From positions 1 to 64,000 of the forward strand of contig CACMWI010000005.1 in assembly GCA_902617375.1 (NCBI GenBank): a stretch of DNA of 64,000 bases. Reading direction: 5' to 3'. Source of the DNA: an uncultured Alphaproteobacteria bacterium (GTDB taxonomy: Bacteria; Pseudomonadota; Alphaproteobacteria; Methylaequorales; Methylaequoraceae). The notes under the pieces are model-generated. The model searched no databases, had not been told where the DNA came from, and was given only the letters and a program-made list of their open reading frames with translations. This document shows, piece after piece, positions 59,319 through 64,000 of this stretch; within the stretch, counting starts at the first letter, position 1, and every line of letters begins with the position of its first letter. A program made the translations under genes and the position numbers.

Positions 59319-60035
59319 ATGATTAAACATTTCAAAGAAAAATTCATTAAAAAAACCATAATTTATAAATTTTACAGATATTTTAAATATAAAATTAATT
59401 TTTTTCCTTCATATGGTGCAACCGGAGAAGATGTTTTATTGAGTAAAATATTTAAAAATAAAATTGGCTTTTATGTTGACGTCGGAGCACTCCATCCAAT
59501 TAACGGATCAAATACTTATCATCTTTATAAAAAAGGGTGGAAAGGAATAAACTTTGATCTAATGGAAGATAACATAAAGCTATTCAAAATTTTTCGTCCA
59601 AAGGACATTTCATTAAGTGTAGCTATTTCATCAAAATCTGGTTTAATTAATTCTTACATATTTGATAGTGGATCCGGTCTTAATACGTTAGAGAGAAGTT
59701 GGGCTGAAAAATGGTCTAAAGTAATTAATAAAAATTTCAAAACTGTCAAAATAAAAAAAGAAAAACTTACAAATCTTTTAAATAAATATAATTGCCCTAA
59801 AAATTTTGATCTTTTAAATATAGATGTTGAGAATCACGAATTAGAGGTTTTAAAAGGATTAGACTTTAAGACTTACAAACCAAAGATTATAACGATCGAA
59901 ATACATACAAAAAAAACTAAAGATATATTCAAATCACTTATTTATAAGTATTTGGAAAAAAAAAATTATGAGCTAATCTCACAATATTATCAAACATCTT
60001 TTTTTAAATTAAATAACTACAATGATTTAGATTAA
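59319..60035 (+). CDS. FkbM-family methyltransferase
   Basis: A 238-residue protein with FYVDVGALHPINGSNTYHLYK near residue 49, GLNTLERSW, and FDLLNIDVENHELEVLKGLDF near residue 166, which are FkbM-family blocks. Such enzymes usually O-methylate sugars of surface glycans or secondary metabolites. A TATAAT at 59297-59302 could drive it with a leader of about ten bases. The stop shares TTAA with the convergent gene. Confidence 0.85.
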   Translation: MIKHFKEKFIKKTIIYKFYRYFKYKINFFPSYGATGEDVLLSKIFKNKIGFYVDVGALHPINGSNTYHLYKKGWKGINFDLMEDNIKLFKIFRPKDISLSVAISSKSGLINSYIFDSGSGLNTLERSWAEKWSKVINKNFKTVKIKKEKLTNLLNKYNCPKNFDLLNIDVENHELEVLKGLDFKTYKPKIITIEIHTKKTKDIFKSLIYKYLEKKNYELISQYYQTSFFKLNNYNDLD

Positions 60036-60610
60036 TTAAAAATATATAAAATCAAAATTATTATTAAAATTATACTTATAAAATTGATATATTTTCCGAT
60101 AATATTTTTAGTAGCATTACCATATTTAAATACAAAATATGAAACCAAGAAAAATCTCAAGAATCTCGATAATAATGAGAAAATTATAAACTGAAATATA
60201 TTTATTCCTATTATACCAGATCCTAAACAAGTAATTTTGTATGGAAATGGAGAAAAGCCTCCTATAATTATTAAAATTATCCCTAATTCGTAAAATTTTT
60301 CATTAAAGTGATTTAATTTAAAAATAAAAGTTGGATAAATTTCTGTTAAAAGTGGAGAAATTTGGTTCCATATAAAAAATCCGATGTAATAAGCAAAAAC
60401 CCCCCCAAGAACGGAAAAAGCAGTTACATAAATGGAAATTTTTAAGTATTCTTTTCTTTTAGCCAAAACATATGGTATTAAAAAAATATCTGTTGGAATT
60501 GGAAAAAAAATAGATTCTATAAACGATATTAAGTAAATATAAATTTTTGATTTTTTTTGTGAAAAAAAATTTATGCTTCTATCAAATATTTTCTCATATA
60601 AATTTCTCAT
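60032..60610 (-). CDS. YqaA/DedA-type (VTT) membrane protein
   Basis: A 192-residue integral membrane protein with about five hydrophobic helices. FIESIFFPIPTDIFLIPYVLA near residue 28 and GGFSPFPYKITCLGSGIIG near residue 115 are YqaA/DedA-superfamily blocks. DedA proteins are linked to lipid-carrier recycling and membrane homeostasis; the function here is inferred. Confidence 0.8.
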   Translation of the reverse strand: MRNLYEKIFDRSINFFSQKKSKIYIYLISFIESIFFPIPTDIFLIPYVLAKRKEYLKISIYVTAFSVLGGVFAYYIGFFIWNQISPLLTEIYPTFIFKLNHFNEKFYELGIILIIIGGFSPFPYKITCLGSGIIGINIFQFIIFSLLSRFLRFFLVSYFVFKYGNATKNIIGKYINFISIILIIILILYIFN

Positions 60611-60883
60611 TTTTTTTTACTTAATGTGTTTCCTTCTAGTTAAGTAGAAGTGTTTTTGAATGAATCAAAATTATACTTAAATTATAAGTTTATTTAAATT
60701 AGTCTAGATTGAATTCCTTTTTTTGATTTAAAAATAATTTTTTTGTTCAAACATTAAAGTAATCTCTGTATCAAAAAATTATAAATATCATCAAAAAAGA
60801 AATTCTTAAACGTTTTTTTAGTTTTTTAAATTTACTGATTAGAGTATAAAATAAACATTCAATAAATAAAATTTAAGTTTCAA
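60611..60883. other. 273-base intergenic region, A+T-rich
   Basis: No coding frame of note. A short hairpin CTTCTA-gttaag-TAGAAG lies near 60633-60650 and is followed by TGTTTTTG on the plus strand. It is not positioned to end an adjacent plus-strand gene. Promoters for the minus-strand gene at 60610 and the plus-strand gene at 60884 are probably here but not identifiable. Confidence 0.4.
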
Positions 60884-61591
60884 ATGCAAAATTCAAAAAA
60901 CACAAAATATTCTGGTGTCATAGAGCAATTTAATATGGAAGTAATGACAAATTATAACGATCATATCTTCGAAGTTGCTTCAAGTTATTTTAAAAATGTA
61001 AAAAAATGCATAGATTTTGGAGCGGGAATTGGAACTTTAGCCCTTATATTAAGGGAAAAATTTAACATTAGTCCAGTCTGTATTGAGATAGACGAAGATA
61101 ATATTGATTACTTGAAAAAGAGAAAGTTTAAATTTTTCAGAAATCTTAAAAGCGCACCAACCGATAATGATTTAATATTTTCTTCCAATGTATTAGAACA
61201 TATCAAAGATGATCAAAATACTTTAAATTTAATAAAAAAAAAATTAAAAAAAAATGGAATTTTATTCCTTTTTCTTCCAGCTAAAATGTTACTTTGGAGT
61301 GCTATGGACGAAGCTGTTGGTCATTATAGACGTTATGAATTTAGAGAAATTAAAATGAAATGCGAAAAAGCAGGTTTTAATATAAAGAAAATTCATTATG
61401 TAGACAGCATCGGTTTTTTCGGATCTTTAGCAATAAAAATTTTTGGATATAATACAAACAATGGTTTGGGCTCCAAAAAGTCTATTGTATTTTATGATAA
61501 ATATATTTTTCCGATTTCTAAGATTCTTGACAAACTTGGTTTCAAACACTTTATTGGAAAAAATTTATTAATAATTGCAAAAAAAAAATAA
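60884..61591 (+). CDS. Class I SAM-dependent methyltransferase
   Basis: A 235-residue protein with CIDFGAGIGTLALILREKF near residue 43 (motif I), VCIEIDEDNIDYL, and NDLIFSSNVLEHIKDD near residue 98. The later LPAKMLLWSAMDEAVGHYRRYE block, with H-Y-R-R-Y, is typical of methyltransferases found beside glycosyltransferases in lipid-linked sugar clusters. The substrate is unknown. Confidence 0.82.
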   Translation: MQNSKNTKYSGVIEQFNMEVMTNYNDHIFEVASSYFKNVKKCIDFGAGIGTLALILREKFNISPVCIEIDEDNIDYLKKRKFKFFRNLKSAPTDNDLIFSSNVLEHIKDDQNTLNLIKKKLKKNGILFLFLPAKMLLWSAMDEAVGHYRRYEFREIKMKCEKAGFNIKKIHYVDSIGFFGSLAIKIFGYNTNNGLGSKKSIVFYDKYIFPISKILDKLGFKHFIGKNLLIIAKKK

Positions 61592-61733
61592 TTTGAGTTG
61601 TAAATTTTTAATTATATGAAAGTAGATTATAGAATTTTCAGATACTATAGAAGCAAAGTAATTGTCGAGATTATTGTATAAAATCTTATAAAAAAAAATT
61701 ATTAAAATTTTTCTGATTTCTTAAAATATTAGA

Positions 61734-62336
61734 ATGGAAATAATTGATAAAATATTAAACCTATACCTATCATTTGAATATCTTTTAGATACTCACTTCT
61801 ATAAATTCTCAATTTTTTACATCTTAATTTCTATTATTTGGATTTCTTTAATTGGTATTGTTACTCCAGTATTATTAATCTCAGCTTTGGCTTTTGGATA
61901 TTCTGGAGCATTTATTTCTTTATTCGCTCTTGTAATTAGTTCTTTAATAAATTTTTTTATAGCCAGAAAGACAAAAAGGTTAATTTCGAAATTTAGATAT
62001 AAAAAACCATTAATTTCAAATAATCCTCTCATAGTTTATATAATTTTTCGTTTCCTACCAGGAGTACCATTTTTAATAAAGAACTTCTCGGTAGTCTTAT
62101 TTAAACTCAATTTAAAAAAATTTTTTCTTGCAGTTATTTTATCCGACACGCCTCAAGTGTTAATTTATACTTTTTTTTGTGTAAGGTTGATAGACTCGTC
62201 TAACAATTTTTTTTTAAATCAAAACTATATTCAACTAGTTGAGCAAATGTATTTACCAATTTTATTAATAATTCTTTTATTAATATTCTTATATTTTATA
62301 AACAAGAAAATTGGTTATAAATTTTTTGGAAAATAA
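61734..62336 (+). CDS. VTT-domain (TVP38/SNARE-associated) membrane protein
   Basis: A 200-residue membrane protein with about five hydrophobic segments. ALAFGYSGAFISLFALVISSLINF near residue 51 and FRFLPGVPFLIKNFSVVLFKL near residue 103 fit the VTT domain. It is a second member of the DedA/VTT superfamily in this short region (see 60032-60610). Lipid scramblase-like function has been described for some relatives. Confidence 0.7.
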   Translation: MEIIDKILNLYLSFEYLLDTHFYKFSIFYILISIIWISLIGIVTPVLLISALAFGYSGAFISLFALVISSLINFFIARKTKRLISKFRYKKPLISNNPLIVYIIFRFLPGVPFLIKNFSVVLFKLNLKKFFLAVILSDTPQVLIYTFFCVRLIDSSNNFFLNQNYIQLVEQMYLPILLIILLLIFLYFINKKIGYKFFGK

Positions 62337-62402
62337 TAAAAAATTTGTAAATTAATTTACTATTCATGTGAAATAAATCTTTAATACTTTACTTTCAAAC
62401 TC

Positions 62403-62486
62403 TTACACATAATTGGTAGACGCGACGGATTAAAAATTGGTTGAACTTCGTTTTATTTTGGAATCAATTCTCGAATCGAGATTTGG
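62403..62486 (+). pseudogene. Decayed tRNA-Leu (UAA-type) remnant
   Basis: AATTGGTAGACGCG at 62411-62424 is an exact copy of the D-arm of proteobacterial tRNA-Leu. It is followed at the right distance by an anticodon-like GGATTAAAAATT, a variable-arm-like GAACTTCG, and a T-loop-like TCGAATC. The putative acceptor strands do not pair and the D-stem lacks its Gs, so it cannot form a working tRNA. tRNA genes are frequent island integration sites. Confidence 0.5.
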
Positions 62487-62516
62487 TTTTGTAATTCATT
62501 AAATAAAATTACAAAA
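62487..62516. repeat. Perfect 10-bp inverted repeat
   Basis: TTTTGTAATT (62487-62496) and AATTACAAAA (62507-62516) pair perfectly around a ten-base loop. It directly follows the tRNA-Leu remnant. There is no T-tract on either side in the right place, so it is not a standard intrinsic terminator. Confidence 0.5.
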
Positions 62517-62633
62517 GATTCTAAATTAGACCCTTATTAACAGGTTAAATTGGGGAAAAACATTGAAAAATTGTGAGATTAGCAAAAAAAAGTTGATTAT
62601 AATTTTAGATTATTCAACCTAGCCTCTTGAAAA

Positions 62634-63032
62634 TTATTTAAAAACATAATTTCTAAAAATTAAAAATCTTAACAAAAATATTATTATTGATGATGTGATT
62701 ATAGATAGGATTGAATTTGTGAAAAAAAAGATTGATAAAAAAACTACCAGAAAATAGTCAAAAATTTTTAAAGCCCATGATGTTTTTAAAAATTTTAAAA
62801 AACTCTTTTTGTGTTTCTTACTAAAACTAATAAAACTATGATAAAACCATGAAAAAACAAAAAGAAATATGTGACAAATTAAATAAGCATTTGAAATTGA
62901 CATTAAATTTAATAAATCATTCAAATAAATAAATACAATTTTAAAATTAAAAAACAAGAAGCTTCCACCGCATACATATAAAAATTCTTTATTTTTAAAT
63001 TGTTCAAAAATTTTTTTTTCAAAACTTAGCAT
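62634..63032 (-). CDS. GtrA-like membrane protein
   Basis: A 132-residue four-helix membrane protein ending RFLIFRNYVFK, the GtrA-family C-terminus. GtrA proteins are thought to flip or position lipid-linked sugars with a GtrB/DPM1-type glycosyltransferase, and the C-terminal part of such a transferase is at the window end. I use the ATG at 63032, overlapping the upstream methyltransferase by 14 bases; TTG at 63038 is possible. Confidence 0.8.
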   Translation of the reverse strand: MLSFEKKIFEQFKNKEFLYVCGGSFLFFNFKIVFIYLNDLLNLMSISNAYLICHIFLFVFSWFYHSFISFSKKHKKSFLKFLKTSWALKIFDYFLVVFLSIFFFTNSILSIITSSIIIFLLRFLIFRNYVFK

Positions 63033-63786
63033 ATACAACTATATTCCAGCTTAATTTTTTGAAAGGACCAACTAAAACTTTTTCTAATGCTCTTTCAATT
63101 AATAAACTTATGAGAGATATTGGAATAAAAATAAAGAAAGGTTTTAAAACAACTTGAGCTAATATTGGTGTAATAAAACCATTATATTTAAACTTTATAT
63201 CTTTCATTCCTGAGCACTTGAGAATATTAAAGAGTTGTAATTCTGAGAAAAAAATCTGGTTTGATGAATAACTCTTGTCTATTTTCATTCTTATTTTTCT
63301 GGCAAGCTGAAATAATTTATTTGCATTTTGTGGTTCTCTAGCAATGAATATTGTTCCTTTTTTAATTTTACTTTTTAACAAATTTAATATTTTATTTATT
63401 TCAGTCATATGATGAAGAGCCCCATCCATTAAAACTAAATCAACTTTTACGTTATTAGGAATTTTAAAATTTTTAATATTAGAAATATGAAAACTTACAT
63501 TATTTAGATCCTTACAAAATTTTCTTGCAACTCTGATCATCTCTGAGGAGATATCAACACCAATATATTTAGAATATTTATCTTTTAAATAATGAGCATT
63601 TGCTCCTATACCACAACCCACATCTAAAATAACAATTTTCTTTTTCAAAGAAAATTTATTAAATACACTTCTTATAATATCTCTTCTACATAATTTAGAG
63701 GGCAGATAAGCATCTCTAAGAGTTTTATGATCCGCGAACTTATTATAATGTAATTTTTCAGCTAGTTCTTTATCGACTTTTTTCAT
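63019..63786 (-). CDS. Class I SAM-dependent methyltransferase
   Basis: A 255-residue protein with VILDVGCGIGANAHYLKD near residue 50 (motif I), YIGVDISSEMIRVARKF, and VDLVLMDGALHHMTEINKIL near residue 115. A hydrophobic stretch near the C-terminus (about residues 215-235) suggests membrane association. It lies between a GT2-type gene and gtrA on the minus strand, pointing to modification of a lipid-linked sugar. The substrate is unknown. Confidence 0.8.
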   Translation of the reverse strand: MKKVDKELAEKLHYNKFADHKTLRDAYLPSKLCRRDIIRSVFNKFSLKKKIVILDVGCGIGANAHYLKDKYSKYIGVDISSEMIRVARKFCKDLNNVSFHISNIKNFKIPNNVKVDLVLMDGALHHMTEINKILNLLKSKIKKGTIFIAREPQNANKLFQLARKIRMKIDKSYSSNQIFFSELQLFNILKCSGMKDIKFKYNGFITPILAQVVLKPFFIFIPISLISLLIERALEKVLVGPFKKLSWNIVVYAKF

Positions 63787-63799
63787 TTATTAAACTATA

Positions 63800-64000
63800 T
63801 TATTTTTCATTTTTATCTTTATTCAAATTGACTATTAATTCCCCCAATAAACCTGCTAGAAGTGATTGTCCACCAACAATTGTTAGACCTATTATTAGAT
63901 TTACATTTTGAATAATCTTTTCCGAATATCCGAATACCCAGAAGGAAAATTGAACACTTGAGATTAAAAAAGCTAAGGATAATAAAAAAACACCGATTTT
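63800..64000 (-). CDS. Family 2 glycosyltransferase, GtrB/DPM1 type, C-terminal part
   Basis: An open frame runs from the right edge to a TAA at 63802-63800, giving 66 residues of the C-terminus. It has two transmembrane helices (LLSLAFLISSVQFSFWVFG and LIIGLTIVGGQSLLAGLLGEL) joined by a short loop and ends with a charged tail. The GGQ.LL.GLLGEL pattern is typical of polyprenyl-phosphate sugar transferases of the GtrB/ArnC type. The catalytic domain is outside the window. The stop is 13 bases from the downstream methyltransferase ATG. Confidence 0.65.
   Translation of the reverse strand, partial: KIGVFLLSLAFLISSVQFSFWVFGYSEKIIQNVNLIIGLTIVGGQSLLAGLLGELIVNLNKDKNEK

Larger units (their letters stand above)
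62337..62633. other. Non-coding region with tRNA-Leu remnant and hairpin
   Basis: Between the VTT gene and convergent gtrA there is no plausible protein gene. The region holds a decayed tRNA-Leu (62403-62486) and a perfect 10-bp hairpin (62487-62516), listed separately. The rest is A+T-rich with nothing recognisable. Confidence 0.6.

Noticed and set aside
60620-60660. Intrinsic terminator near 60633-60650
   Set aside because: Only a 6-bp stem, and no plus-strand gene ends nearby; left as part of the intergenic description.
61616-61681. 21-residue open frame after the methyltransferase at 60884
   Set aside because: Too short, no ribosome-binding site, and no recognisable features; chance frame in A+T-rich spacer.
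62403-62486. Functional tRNA-Leu
   Set aside because: The D-arm core matches, but the D-stem, acceptor stem and one anticodon-stem pair do not form, so it is listed as a remnant.

Overview
The window is a very A+T-rich, tightly packed bacterial chromosome segment with about 75 protein genes and almost no spacer DNA. Many neighbouring genes overlap by 1-14 bases, and several convergent pairs share their stop codons. Gene content and order point to a streamlined, free-living alphaproteobacterium of marine type. The main signs are rpsP-rimM-trmD-rplS, xerC-DUF484-priA-atpHAGDC, gpmI-envC-ctpA-rppH, rplU-rpmA-obgE-proBA-nadD-rsfS-rlmH, metXW, a small HIG1 protein beside a PduO-type adenosyltransferase, and a complete-looking set of ethylmalonyl-CoA pathway enzymes. 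I cannot name the genus from sequence alone. No transposase, prophage, CRISPR array, rRNA gene or intact tRNA gene was found.

Layout. 1-2000: ribosome and tRNA-maturation genes (partial rpsP, rimM, trmD, rplS). 2038-6175: leucine and aspartate-family biosynthesis (leuCDB, asd). 6178-10476: mesaconyl-CoA hydratase overlapping sdhCDAB. 10479-16953: zapE, nadA, nadC, mdh, sucCD and an ACT protein. 16955-18515 (minus): xerC and DUF484. 18585-25401: priA and the F1 ATP synthase operon. 25392-35093 (minus): rppH, ctpA, envC, gpmI, rlmH, rsfS, nadD, proA, proB, obgE, rpmA, rplU. 35230-37127: phaA-phaB. 37124-39630 (minus): gloB, metW, metX. 39721-41692: hisC-tyrA. 41699-47232 (minus): plsC, ydcF, ftsX, ftsE, lysA, a tiny lipoprotein gene, argH. 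47251-47760: tlpA. 47755-53162 (minus): etfA, etfB, pduO, HIG1 protein, methylsuccinyl-CoA dehydrogenase, crotonyl-CoA carboxylase/reductase. 53263-57342: ethylmalonyl-CoA mutase, Nudix, esterase, HNH. 57339-64000: coq7, then a looser, even more A+T-rich region with methyltransferases, dsbB, membrane proteins, GtrA and a glycosyltransferase, which looks like a surface-polysaccharide variable region.

How it works together. PhaA and PhaB make 3-hydroxybutyryl-CoA from acetyl-CoA. Ccr, Ecm, Mcd and Mch carry the carbon through ethylmalonyl-, methylsuccinyl- and mesaconyl-CoA. EtfAB is the natural electron acceptor for Mcd, and PduO supplies adenosylcobalamin for Ecm. Products re-enter the TCA cycle through SucCD, SdhCDAB and Mdh, all present here. 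This predicts growth on C2 compounds or acetyl-CoA-yielding substrates without a glyoxylate shunt.

The points most worth a second look are an FtsE with three degenerate ATPase motifs, a Nudix gene split by a 9-A run right after its start codon, a rimM with no ATG/GTG/TTG start, perfect TATAAT boxes exactly one helical half-turn before two ATG codons (leaderless mRNAs), nadA next to nadC with no nadB, and a decayed tRNA-Leu next to the surface-polysaccharide genes.
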